From contig CAIQIA010000010.1 of assembly GCA_903871775.1 (NCBI GenBank), forward strand, positions 1 to 40,741: 40,741 bases of DNA, given 5' to 3'. This document shows, in pieces, positions 24,154 to 31,599 of this stretch (positions are counted from its first letter, which is position 1; each line of letters opens with the position of its first letter). The notes under the pieces were generated by a model. It was not told the origin of the DNA. It saw only the letters and a program-made list of their open reading frames with translations, and ran no database searches. Origin of the DNA: an uncultured cyanobacterium. GTDB lineage: Bacteria; Cyanobacteriota; Cyanobacteriia; PCC-6307; Cyanobiaceae. Position numbers and translations under genes: made by a program.

Positions 24154-24675
24154 ATGGTCTCGTCCCCGGCCGTCGGATCCATCAGCGCCCCGGACGATCC
24201 GCTGCTGCACGACCTCTACGGCAGCACCTGCCGGGAGCTGCCCACCGCCAGCGATCGCCTGCGGCTGGTGGCCAGCTTCGAGCGGCCCATCGACCTGGTG
24301 GAACTCGAGCAGCTGTGCGACGCCGTCGGCTGGAGCCGCCGGCCCCTGCGGCGGGTGCGGCGGGCCCTCGACAACAGCCTGCTGGTGGTGGGCCTCTGGC
24401 GCCATGATCCCCGGGTGCCGCGGCTGGTGGGTTTCGCTCGCTGCACCGGTGATGGGGTGCTCGACGCCACGATCTGGGACCTGGCGATCCATCCGCTCTA
24501 CCAGCGCTCGGGCCTCGGCCGCGGCCTGATGCAGGCCATCGTCGAGCGTCTGCAGACCCTGGGGGTCGAGCGGGCGACGCTCTTCGCCGATCCCGACGTC
24601 ATTGACTTCTACCAGCGCCAGGGCTGGACCCTCGAACCCGACGGCGTGCGCTGCGCCTTCTGGTACAGCCGCTGA
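24154..24675 (+). CDS. GNAT acetyltransferase, Ycf52-like
   Basis: A 173-residue GNAT-family enzyme. The acetyl-CoA site is in IWDLAIHPLYQRSGLGRGLM then QAIVERLQTLGVERATLFAD, followed by VIDFYQRQGWTLEPDGVRCA. The N-terminal part (RPIDLVELEQLCDAVGWSRR) matches the Ycf52 group found in cyanobacteria and red-algal plastids, related to plant plastid GNAT enzymes that acetylate proteins or serotonin. The in-frame ATG at 24154 is chosen because the Ycf52 domain follows; it lies 70 bases after the ABC exporter. Its 3' end overlaps the end of the convergent glycosyltransferase gene by 67 bases. Confidence 0.88.
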   Translation: MVSSPAVGSISAPDDPLLHDLYGSTCRELPTASDRLRLVASFERPIDLVELEQLCDAVGWSRRPLRRVRRALDNSLLVVGLWRHDPRVPRLVGFARCTGDGVLDATIWDLAIHPLYQRSGLGRGLMQAIVERLQTLGVERATLFADPDVIDFYQRQGWTLEPDGVRCAFWYSR

Positions 24676-25400
24676 GGGTCAGGACCGGCTCTTCCTGGCC
24701 CGCTTCTCTGCCCCTGCTGGTACAGCTCGGCCAGCCCCTGCGGATTCTCCCCCCGGCGCCAGGCCCGTCGCAGCCGGGCGTTGCGCCAGGCGGTGCGCCA
24801 CACCCCCAGGGCCCGCCAGCGCCGGTCTGACACCCGCACCGCCGCCGGCACCAGCGCCAGCCGGCCGTGGCGGGCCAGGCGTTCCACCAGCTCCAGGTCT
24901 TCCATCAGCGGCAACGGCCGCACGCCGCCCACCGCCAGGTAGGTGCTGCGCCGCAACGCCAGCCCCTGGTCGCCGTAGGGCCGCTGGCCCCAGCCGCTGC
25001 GCAGGTCCACCAGCCGCTCGAGCAGGCGCAGCTTCCAGCCGGGCCCCCGCACCCGCAACCGAAAGGCCGCCGCCACCACCCCCGGTTGCTCCAGGGCCGC
25101 CGCCAGCAGCGGCGCCCAGCCCTCAGGCAGCCGCACATCGGCGTGCAGCAGCAGCAGAAACGGCCGGCTCGCCTCGGCGGCCCCCCGCTGCAATTGGATG
25201 CCGCGCCCCCTGACCCCGGTGATCACATGGGCACCCATCCGGCGGGCGATGGTGCGGCTGCCGTCATCGCTGCCGCCATCCACCACCCACACCTCCCCCG
25301 CCGCGGCCACCCCCGCCAGCAGTCCGCCGAGTTCGTCGGCTTCGTTCAGCACCGGCACCACCACACTCCAGTCGTCGGGCCGTCGTCCGTCGCCGCTCAT
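24609..25400 (-). CDS. GT2 glycosyltransferase (TIGR04283-type)
   Basis: A 263-residue soluble GT2 protein: WSVVVPVLNEADELGGLLAG, EVWVVDGGSDDGSRTIARRM, RPFLLLLHADVRLPEGWAPL and YGDQGLALRRSTYLAVGGVR, then PLMEDLELVERLARHG. The LHAD in place of DxD and the GDQ(G/A) segment are characteristic of the TIGR04283 family, which is nearly always encoded next to a TIGR04282 (DUF2064) gene, as it is here with a 4-base overlap. The substrate is unknown. The C-terminal 22 residues are encoded opposite the end of the Ycf52-like gene. Confidence 0.88.
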   Translation of the reverse strand: MSGDGRRPDDWSVVVPVLNEADELGGLLAGVAAAGEVWVVDGGSDDGSRTIARRMGAHVITGVRGRGIQLQRGAAEASRPFLLLLHADVRLPEGWAPLLAAALEQPGVVAAAFRLRVRGPGWKLRLLERLVDLRSGWGQRPYGDQGLALRRSTYLAVGGVRPLPLMEDLELVERLARHGRLALVPAAVRVSDRRWRALGVWRTAWRNARLRRAWRRGENPQGLAELYQQGQRSGPGRAGPDPQRLYQKAQRTPSGSRVQPWRW

Positions 25401-26014
25401 TCCAGCCATGGCGCCAGATCCGCGGGCCGGTCGAGATCCCAGGCCGTTCGCAGCAGCCCCACCGCCAGGCCCAGGGCATCGGCGCGGGCCCGGGTGGTGG
25501 CCAGCACCTGATCCCCACCCCAGGGAATGCCAGCCAGCAACCGGCCACCGGCCACGGCCGTCGGCACCGACGCCGCCAGCCCCAGCAGCCAGTAGCCGCC
25601 ATCCGCCGCCGGCCCCAGCACCAGCGGTCGTTGTCGCAGTTCTGCGCTGGCCTGCAGCAGGTCCTGCACCGCCAGGTCGGGCAGGTCGGCGCCGATCAGC
25701 AGCACCGACCCATTGCCCCGGCGCCGGGCCGTCACCAGGGCCCGCTGCAGCCGCAGCCCCAGGCCACCGGCCCCCTGGGGTTGCGGCTGCCAGGCCCGCC
25801 AGGGGTCGCGCCGGCAGCTGCGGGGGCCGGCCGCCGCCAGCTGCAGCTGCACCGTGCCGCCGGTCTCGCCCGCCCAGGCCTCGGCCACCGCCAGGGTGTG
25901 GTCGAGCAGCCGGGCCTGCAGCCGGGCGCAGGCCTCGAGCGACAGCCGCCCCTGCAGGCGGGTCTTGCCCCGCCCCGGGGCGGGCCGGCGGGCCAGCACC
26001 ACCAGCTGCGGCAT
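25397..26014 (-). CDS. TIGR04282/DUF2064 glycosyltransferase-like protein
   Basis: A 205-residue protein starting [20 protein letters not shown], the usual nucleotide-sugar pyrophosphorylase-like start of DUF2064, with GSVLLIGADLPDLAVQDLLQ and LVLGPAADGGYWLLGLA as further family blocks. It forms a conserved pair with the downstream GT2 gene (ATGA overlap) and its own ATG overlaps the htrA stop (TGATG), so htrA and both genes appear to be one operon. The biochemical role is not established for the family. Confidence 0.88.
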   Translation of the reverse strand: MPQLVVLARRPAPGRGKTRLQGRLSLEACARLQARLLDHTLAVAEAWAGETGGTVQLQLAAAGPRSCRRDPWRAWQPQPQGAGGLGLRLQRALVTARRRGNGSVLLIGADLPDLAVQDLLQASAELRQRPLVLGPAADGGYWLLGLAASVPTAVAGGRLLAGIPWGGDQVLATTRARADALGLAVGLLRTAWDLDRPADLAPWLE

Positions 26015-27117
26015 CAGCGCGGAAGTTCGCCGGGCTTCACCTGCAGGTTCTCGCTCCGGCCCTGGCGTTCGACCACCACCGGCAGCGCCACGCCGACCCG
26101 GCCCCGGTCGACGGCCACCTGCACATCCGAGGGGCTCTTCACCTCCTGGCCGTCCACCTTCACGATCAGGTCGCAGGCCCGCAGGCCCCCCTGGTCGGCC
26201 GGGCTGCCCTGGGCCACGTCGACCACCACCACCCCGTTGCGTTCGGGCAGGCGGCAGCGGTTGCCCGTGGCATTCACCTCCCGCGCCAGTTGCGGTGTCA
26301 GCGCCTGCAACCGCACCCCCAGGTACGGATGGCTGGCGCGGCCCCGCTGCAGGATCTGGTCGGCCACCGCCTGGGCCTTGTTGATCGGGATCGCAAAGCT
26401 CAGGCCGGCGCCCGGCGCCTGGCGGATGGCGGTGTTGATGCCGATCACCTGGCCGGCGGCATTGATCAGCGGTCCGCCGCTGTTGCCCGGATTCACGGCG
26501 GCATCGGTCTGGATGTAGGCGACGCGCTGGCCGCTGCCGAGGGCGTCGGTGCGGGCCGTGGCGCTCACGATCCCCAGCGTCACCGTGTTGTCGAGGCCGA
26601 GGGGATTGCCGATGGCGATCGCCCATTCACCTGGCCGCACCTTGCCCGAATCCCCGAGGGGTGCCACCGGCAGGCCCTGGGCCGCCACCTTGACCACGGC
26701 CACGTCGGTGAGGGGATCGGCCCCCACAACCTTGCCCGGGAAGCTGCGCCCGTCGGGCAGGGTCACCGACACGGTGTCGGCTCCGTCGACCACGTGGGCA
26801 TTGGTGAGCAGCACGCCGTCGGCATTGGTGATGAAGCCCGACCCCAGGCCCTCCTGCTGCTGCACCGGCGGACCGCCGCCGAAGATGCCGCCCATCGGGT
26901 TGACCACCTCCTTGCGGGTGTCGATGCGCACCACCGCCGGACCCACCCGGGCGACGGCATCGGCGACGAAATTGTTGTCGACCCGGGCCGGCGCCGGCGG
27001 CGGGCCACTGGTCACCGACAGGGCCTGCCGGGCCTGGGGCTGGCGCAGGGGCCACTGGCATCCGGCCAGCAGCAGCAGGGCCGCCAGCGGCAGGGACTGG
27101 CGCAGAAGCGGGGGCAC
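26014..27117 (-). CDS. htrA: HtrA/Deg-type serine protease, predicted lipoprotein
   Basis: A protein of about 367 residues. It begins with a lipoprotein signal peptide ([16 protein letters not shown]; lipobox Cys20), then a trypsin-like domain with the triad His108 ([12 protein letters not shown]), Asp138 ([11 protein letters not shown]) and Ser213 ([20 protein letters not shown]), and one PDZ domain (about 285-350; [20 protein letters not shown]). Cyanobacterial HhoA/HhoB/HtrA proteases of this layout degrade damaged envelope and thylakoid proteins. The start is a GTG at 27117 or a TTG at 27123. The gene is divergent from dnaA with about 112 bases between. Confidence 0.93.
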   Translation of the reverse strand: MPPLLRQSLPLAALLLLAGCQWPLRQPQARQALSVTSGPPPAPARVDNNFVADAVARVGPAVVRIDTRKEVVNPMGGIFGGGPPVQQQEGLGSGFITNADGVLLTNAHVVDGADTVSVTLPDGRSFPGKVVGADPLTDVAVVKVAAQGLPVAPLGDSGKVRPGEWAIAIGNPLGLDNTVTLGIVSATARTDALGSGQRVAYIQTDAAVNPGNSGGPLINAAGQVIGINTAIRQAPGAGLSFAIPINKAQAVADQILQRGRASHPYLGVRLQALTPQLAREVNATGNRCRLPERNGVVVVDVAQGSPADQGGLRACDLIVKVDGQEVKSPSDVQVAVDRGRVGVALPVVVERQGRSENLQVKPGELPR

Positions 27118-27183
27118 GGTCAAGGCTCGCGAATGGTGCGGAACTGCAGTCTTGCCGCGGCTGTGGGGCCGGGGCACTCCCCC

Positions 27184-27189
27184 TATATT
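27184..27189 (+). promoter_or_regulatory. possible -10 element of the dnaA promoter
   Basis: TATATT lies in the htrA-dnaA intergenic region, 40 bases before the dnaA GTG. It is one of very few AT-rich hexamers in the local sequence. No clear -35 element is visible at the proper distance. Confidence 0.35.
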
Positions 27190-27229
27190 CGGATTTCCCC
27201 CAGCCCAGCCCCGGACTCTTCCCATCGCC

Positions 27230-28642
27230 GTGTCCGCCGTCCCCGTCCAGGAACCTGACCACGGCGGTGACGGCGACCTCTGGGCCCGGGTGCGGGCCGA
27301 GCTCCAGTCGAGCCTCAGCAAACCGACGTTCGAAACCTGGATCCGTCCGGCCCGTTGCCTCTCCAGCGGTCGCGGGCAGCTCCACCTCGAAGCCCCCAAC
27401 CCCTTCGCCGCCGGCTGGCTCCGGCGCAATTACCAGGGGCTGATCTGCGATCTGGCCAGTGCCCATGCCGCCGCGCCGGTCGAGGTGCGCATCAGCCATG
27501 CCGGCGGTGACGGCGATGGCGCCCCCGGGGCCGCGCCCCAGCCGCCCAGCGCGCCAGCGGCGGCCCCGGTACCAGCTGCACCGGCGGCGGCGGCGGCACC
27601 CCCCCGCCTGCGCACCAACCTCAATCCCCGTTACGTCTTCCAGCGGTTCGTGGTGGGGCCCAACAACCGCATGGCCCATGCCGCCGCCCTGGCGGTGGCC
27701 GAATCGCCCGGTTGCGAATTCAACCCCCTGTTTCTCTGCGGTGGTGTCGGCCTGGGCAAGACCCACCTGATGCAGGCCATTGGCCATTACCGGCTCGAGA
27801 TCGACCCGGCGGCGCGGGTGTTCTACGTCTCGACCGAGCAGTTCACCAATGACCTGATCCAGGCGATCCGCAAGGACGGCATGCAGGCCTTCCGCGATCG
27901 CTACCGCGCCTGCGACGTGATCCTGGTCGACGACATCCAGTTCCTGGAGGGCAAGGAATACACCCAGGAGGAGTTCTTCCACACCTTCAATGCCCTGCAT
28001 GAGGCGGGCCGGCAGATCGTCATCGCCAGTGACCGGCCCCCCAGCCAGATCCAGCGATTGCAGGAACGGCTGATCTCACGCTTCTCGATGGGTCTGATCG
28101 CCGACATCCAGGCGCCCGACCTCGAGACCCGCATGGCGATCCTGCACAAGAAGGCCGAGGTCGAGCAGATGCGGCTTCCCCGCGATCTGATCCAGTACAT
28201 CGCCGGTCGCTTCACCTCCAACATCCGCGAGCTCGAGGGGGCCCTCACCCGCGCCGTCGCCTTCGCGTCGATCACGGGCCTGCCGATGACCGTCGAAGCC
28301 GTGGCCCCGCTGCTGGGCACCGCTGTGCCCGACACCGACGTCGATCCGTCGCTGGTGATCGACAAGGTCGCCGAGGTGTTCGGTGTCAGTGCGGATGACA
28401 TGCGCAGCAGCAGCCGCAAACGGGCCGTCAGCCAGGCCCGCCAGGTGGGCATGCACCTGATGCGCCAGTGCACCGACCTCAGCCTGCCCAAGATCGGCGA
28501 ACACTTCGGCGGCAAGGATCACACCACCGTCATGTATGCGGTGCAGCAGGTCGAACGCCGCCTGGCCAGCGACCCGGCCCTGGCCAGCCAGGTGCAGCAG
28601 GTGCGCGACCTGCTGCAGATCGATTCCCGCCGCCGCCGCTGA
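27230..28642 (+). CDS. dnaA: chromosomal replication initiator DnaA
   Basis: A 470-residue DnaA. Domain I is [20 protein letters not shown] to about residue 90; domain II is a Pro/Ala-rich linker (about 91-126); domain III is the AAA+ core with Walker [11 protein letters not shown] (171-180) and Walker [16 protein letters not shown]; domain IV holds the DnaA-box-binding signature ([19 protein letters not shown], then [11 protein letters not shown]). It opens the replication origin in its ATP form. The GTG at 27230 is the only sensible start at the family N-terminus. In this lineage the origin is not necessarily next to dnaA. Confidence 0.97.
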   Translation: MSAVPVQEPDHGGDGDLWARVRAELQSSLSKPTFETWIRPARCLSSGRGQLHLEAPNPFAAGWLRRNYQGLICDLASAHAAAPVEVRISHAGGDGDGAPGAAPQPPSAPAAAPVPAAPAAAAAPPRLRTNLNPRYVFQRFVVGPNNRMAHAAALAVAESPGCEFNPLFLCGGVGLGKTHLMQAIGHYRLEIDPAARVFYVSTEQFTNDLIQAIRKDGMQAFRDRYRACDVILVDDIQFLEGKEYTQEEFFHTFNALHEAGRQIVIASDRPPSQIQRLQERLISRFSMGLIADIQAPDLETRMAILHKKAEVEQMRLPRDLIQYIAGRFTSNIRELEGALTRAVAFASITGLPMTVEAVAPLLGTAVPDTDVDPSLVIDKVAEVFGVSADDMRSSSRKRAVSQARQVGMHLMRQCTDLSLPKIGEHFGGKDHTTVMYAVQQVERRLASDPALASQVQQVRDLLQIDSRRRR

Positions 28643-28659
28643 TCCCGTCGCAACGCTGA

Positions 28660-28923
28660 TCAGCCGTCCGTCGGCTCGTCGATCAGGGCATCAATGCGGG
28701 CGGCGAAGGCCTGGTCGTCTGCTTCGACCGGCCCGTCATCCTGCAGCGGCCGCACGGTCAGGTTCACGTAGGTGCGCCCGAAGCTGATGTCGGGATAGCG
28801 GGTCTCGGCCGCCGACAGCTGCTCCAGCCGTTCCAGGAACCGGCGGGTGGGCTCGTAATCGTCGAAGGTGATGCGCCGCTCGAGGCGTTCGGGACGCTGG
28901 CGGTGGGTCCAGGACGGGTCCAT
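28660..28923 (-). CDS. PCD-like alpha-carboxysome RuBisCO assembly factor (acRAF)
   Basis: An 87-residue pterin-4a-carbinolamine-dehydratase-like protein: PERLERRITFDDYEPTRRFL, ERLEQLSAAETRYPDISFGR, TYVNLTVRP. In the usual PCD family the active site is H-H-x(n)-H; here the equivalent segment reads ETRYPDISFGRTY with no histidine pair, as in the degenerate carboxysome-associated proteins called acRAF that assist form I RuBisCO assembly. It is the last gene of the cso-ndh cluster, 9 bases after chpX. The start codon is enclosed in a 7-bp hairpin (28916-28933). It is convergent with dnaA, 17 bases apart. Confidence 0.88.
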   Translation of the reverse strand: MDPSWTHRQRPERLERRITFDDYEPTRRFLERLEQLSAAETRYPDISFGRTYVNLTVRPLQDDGPVEADDQAFAARIDALIDEPTDG

Positions 28924-28933
28924 GGATGGACCC
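28916..28933 (-). promoter_or_regulatory. hairpin enclosing the acRAF start codon
   Basis: On the mRNA strand GGGTCCA TCCA TGGACCC forms a perfect 7-bp stem with a 4-base loop. It contains part of the AGGG ribosome site on one arm and the ATG in the loop and second arm. The chpX stop codon (TAG, 28935-28933) touches its base, so ribosomes finishing chpX would open it. Confidence 0.6.
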
Positions 28934-30081
28934 TACCCCACGCTGGGGCGGGGCCGGTCTTGCTCCGCCGCCAGGCAGTCGGTGCGGGCGATCGCCAGCC
29001 GCTCGGCCCAGGCACCGGCGTAGGCGGCCCGTTCGTCTGGTGTTTCCGGCAGCGTGCCGGCGATGGCGGCGTTGGTGACGCAGAACATCGCCTTCTGGAA
29101 GCTCATGCAGATCTTCACCCGCACGTCGCCTTCGCCGCGCCCCCGGCGGCGGTACCAGCCATGGAGCCGTTCCGGCAGATGGCGGTACATGTCCTGCATC
29201 AGCAGGCTCGGCGGAATGCCGGCCCCCATCGTCGGCAGCGGGTCGGCGTAGAGGGCTCCGTAGGCGAAGCGCGACTGGTCCACAGGGATCTGACCCGCCT
29301 GGGCGTTGAACGACACGGTGCCCAGGAACGGTGTTCCACGCAGGAACACCGCCTCAACGTAGGGAACGGCCACATCGACGAGGAAGGTGAGCCCCGCTTC
29401 GGGGGGCAGCACCCAGCAGCGCTCGCCGGCGATCTCGACCGAGTAGGTGATCGGCAGCCCCGCCGCCGCCACCAGGCCATCCCGCAGAAAGCCGACGACA
29501 TCGGCGATCGACTGCACCCGGCCCTCGTGCTCGGCGATGGCCAGATCCCGGAACAGATCGCTCATCACGCGCCAGAACTGACCCAGGGCATGGGTGGTGG
29601 CGGCGGTGCGGATCAGTTCCGGCAGAAACCCGGGAAACAGCGGATTCAGCAGGGCCAGCAAAGGATCCCGGCGCCGCTTGCGAGCGATGATGGTGGCACA
29701 GCCGTCGAGAAATTCAGGGCTGTCGAGGTAAGCATCGAGACCACCGGTGCCATGCCAGAGCATCGCCTTCATGCAGTATTCGGCGTACTCGAAGTTGATG
29801 CGATCGTGGAGCAGGTGCCGCCAGATCCTGGCGGGGCTGGGGTCACCGTCGAGGAACCGCAGCACCGGGAAGGGATTGAGAAACTGGGCTTCGGCCTGGT
29901 AGATGAGGTTGCGGCTGTAGGCATCGAGCACCTCTCCGTAGCTGGCCAGCACATCCACCACCTGCAGCAGATGGTCGGCGCTGTCGGCCAGCAGGGTTTC
30001 CCCCGCCAGCAGCCGCCGCTGCAGTTCGGCGGCTGGCACCGGGGTGCCGGGGTGGGCAAGCAGGGCGGGAATGACGGGCAT
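28933..30081 (-). CDS. chpX: CO2 hydration protein ChpX/CupB
   Basis: A 382-residue protein of the ChpX/ChpY (CupA/CupB) family: YSRNLIYQAEAQFLNPFPVL, LLHDRINFEYAEYCMKAMLW, ALGQFWRVMSDLFRDLAI, and a C-terminal AGIPPSLLMQDMYRHLP with VRVKICMSFQKAMFCVTNAA. These proteins are the peripheral subunits of the NDH-1 CO2-uptake complexes, where a zinc site hydrates CO2 to bicarbonate. It follows ndhD4 with overlapping stop and start (TGATG), defining the constitutive NDH-1 type 4 module placed inside the carboxysome locus. The family assignment as the ndhF4/D4 partner comes from this context. Confidence 0.92.
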   Translation of the reverse strand: MPVIPALLAHPGTPVPAAELQRRLLAGETLLADSADHLLQVVDVLASYGEVLDAYSRNLIYQAEAQFLNPFPVLRFLDGDPSPARIWRHLLHDRINFEYAEYCMKAMLWHGTGGLDAYLDSPEFLDGCATIIARKRRRDPLLALLNPLFPGFLPELIRTAATTHALGQFWRVMSDLFRDLAIAEHEGRVQSIADVVGFLRDGLVAAAGLPITYSVEIAGERCWVLPPEAGLTFLVDVAVPYVEAVFLRGTPFLGTVSFNAQAGQIPVDQSRFAYGALYADPLPTMGAGIPPSLLMQDMYRHLPERLHGWYRRRGRGEGDVRVKICMSFQKAMFCVTNAAIAGTLPETPDERAAYAGAWAERLAIARTDCLAAEQDRPRPSVG

Positions 30082-31592
30082 CAGCCGGCGCCTCCGGGCA
30101 GCAGATCGAGGGCCATCACCTGGCTCGCCGCCTCACTCAGGTGGCCCAGACCTGCAGGCAGCAGGCCGATGGCCACCACGGCGATGGCCAGGGCCGTGGC
30201 CGGCACGGTCTCCCGCAGGGCCACCGGTGCCAGTCGCACGTCCAGCAGTGCATCCAGCCGGGCATCCTGGGGGGGCGTGATCGCCAGCCGCCCGAAGAAG
30301 GCCCGGTTGACCAGCAGCAGAAAGTAGACGGCGGTGAGGGCAGAGCCCACCATCGAGACCAGGGTGGCGACGGGAAAGGGCGTGATGCTGCCGCGGAAGA
30401 TCAGAAATTCGGAGATGAAGCCCGCCATGCCCGGCAGCCCCGCACTGGCCATCACCCCCAGGATCATCAGGGTCCCCGTGTACGGCAGGCCCCGTTCGGG
30501 ATTGAGCAGTCCCCGCAGCACCTCCAGGTCGCGGGTGCCGGTCTTGCGATACACGATCCCCACCAGCAGGAACAGCAGGGCCGAGATCACCCCATGGCTC
30601 ACCATCTGGAACACCGCCCCCAGCAGGCTGATGGGGGTGGCGGCGGCCGCCGCCAGCAACACATAGCCCATGTGGCCCACCGAGCTGAAGGCCACCATCC
30701 GTTTCATGTCGCGCTGGGCGATGGCCGCCAAGGAGCCGTACAGCACCGACAGGGCCGCCCAGCCCGCCAGCCATGGGGCCAGCACCGCCCAGGCTTCGGG
30801 GAAGAGGCCGAGGCCGAAGCGCAGCAGGCCATAGGTGCCGAGCTTGAGCAGCACCCCAGCCAGCAGCACCGACACCGGCGTCGAGGCCTGGGTGTGGGCA
30901 TCGGGCAGCCAGGTGTGGAAGGGCACCAGGGGGATCTTGATGCCGAAGCCGATGAGCAGCGGCAGCAGCAGCGTCAGCTGGCTGGCCAGGGGCAGGCTGC
31001 CCGCCAGCAGCGGGCTGATGCTGAAGTCGACCGATCCGGTGGTGAAGGCCAGCCCCAGGAACGATCCGAGGATCAGGAAGCCCGAGACGGCGGTGAAGAT
31101 CAGGAACTTGGTGGCCGCGACAGCCCGGCCGGCGCCACCCCAGACGGCGATCAGCAGCCAGAGGGGGATCAGCTCCAGCTCGTAGAACAGGAAGAACAGC
31201 AGCAGGTTGTCGGCCAGGAACGCCCCGTTCACGGCGGCGCTGATCAGCATCAGCAGGGCGAAGTAGAGCCGTGGTCGCTGGCTCAGGTCGCGGGTGCAGA
31301 GGGCCGCCACCAGGGTGAGGGCGCTGTTGAGCAGCACCAGGGGCAGCGACAGGCCATCGATGCCCAGCCGGTAATCCAGGCCGATCAGACCCACCCAGGT
31401 CACGGATTCCTGCAGCTGCAGGCCCCCCTGGGTCGGATCGAAGGCCAGCAGCACCCGCAGGCTCCACATCAGCTGCAGGGCCAGCACCACCAGGGTGAAC
31501 ACCCGTCCGCGCTGGGGCGGCAGGCCCGCCGGAAGCAACAGCAGCAGCAGGGCGCCGAGGGCGGGAATCAGCAGCAGCAGCGACAGGGTCAT
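30081..31592 (-). CDS. ndhD4: NAD(P)H-quinone oxidoreductase subunit 4, NdhD4
   Basis: A 503-residue proton-pumping membrane subunit with about 14 transmembrane helices. Family blocks include LLLFFLFYELELIPLWLLIA (the conserved Glu in the membrane), KFLIFTAVSGFLILGSFLGL, FGIKIPLVPFHTWLPDAHTQ, LKLGTYGLLRFGLGLFPEAW, and RDMKRMVAFSSVGHMGYVLL. NdhD4 with NdhF4 forms the distal part of the CO2-uptake NDH-1 complex in the thylakoid membrane. The ATG at 31592 lies 7 bases after the ndhF4 stop. The assignment to type 4 rests on the chpX and ndhF partners and the carboxysome context. Confidence 0.95.
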   Translation of the reverse strand: MTLSLLLLIPALGALLLLLLPAGLPPQRGRVFTLVVLALQLMWSLRVLLAFDPTQGGLQLQESVTWVGLIGLDYRLGIDGLSLPLVLLNSALTLVAALCTRDLSQRPRLYFALLMLISAAVNGAFLADNLLLFFLFYELELIPLWLLIAVWGGAGRAVAATKFLIFTAVSGFLILGSFLGLAFTTGSVDFSISPLLAGSLPLASQLTLLLPLLIGFGIKIPLVPFHTWLPDAHTQASTPVSVLLAGVLLKLGTYGLLRFGLGLFPEAWAVLAPWLAGWAALSVLYGSLAAIAQRDMKRMVAFSSVGHMGYVLLAAAAATPISLLGAVFQMVSHGVISALLFLLVGIVYRKTGTRDLEVLRGLLNPERGLPYTGTLMILGVMASAGLPGMAGFISEFLIFRGSITPFPVATLVSMVGSALTAVYFLLLVNRAFFGRLAITPPQDARLDALLDVRLAPVALRETVPATALAIAVVAIGLLPAGLGHLSEAASQVMALDLLPGGAG

Positions 31593-31599
31593 GGCGATG

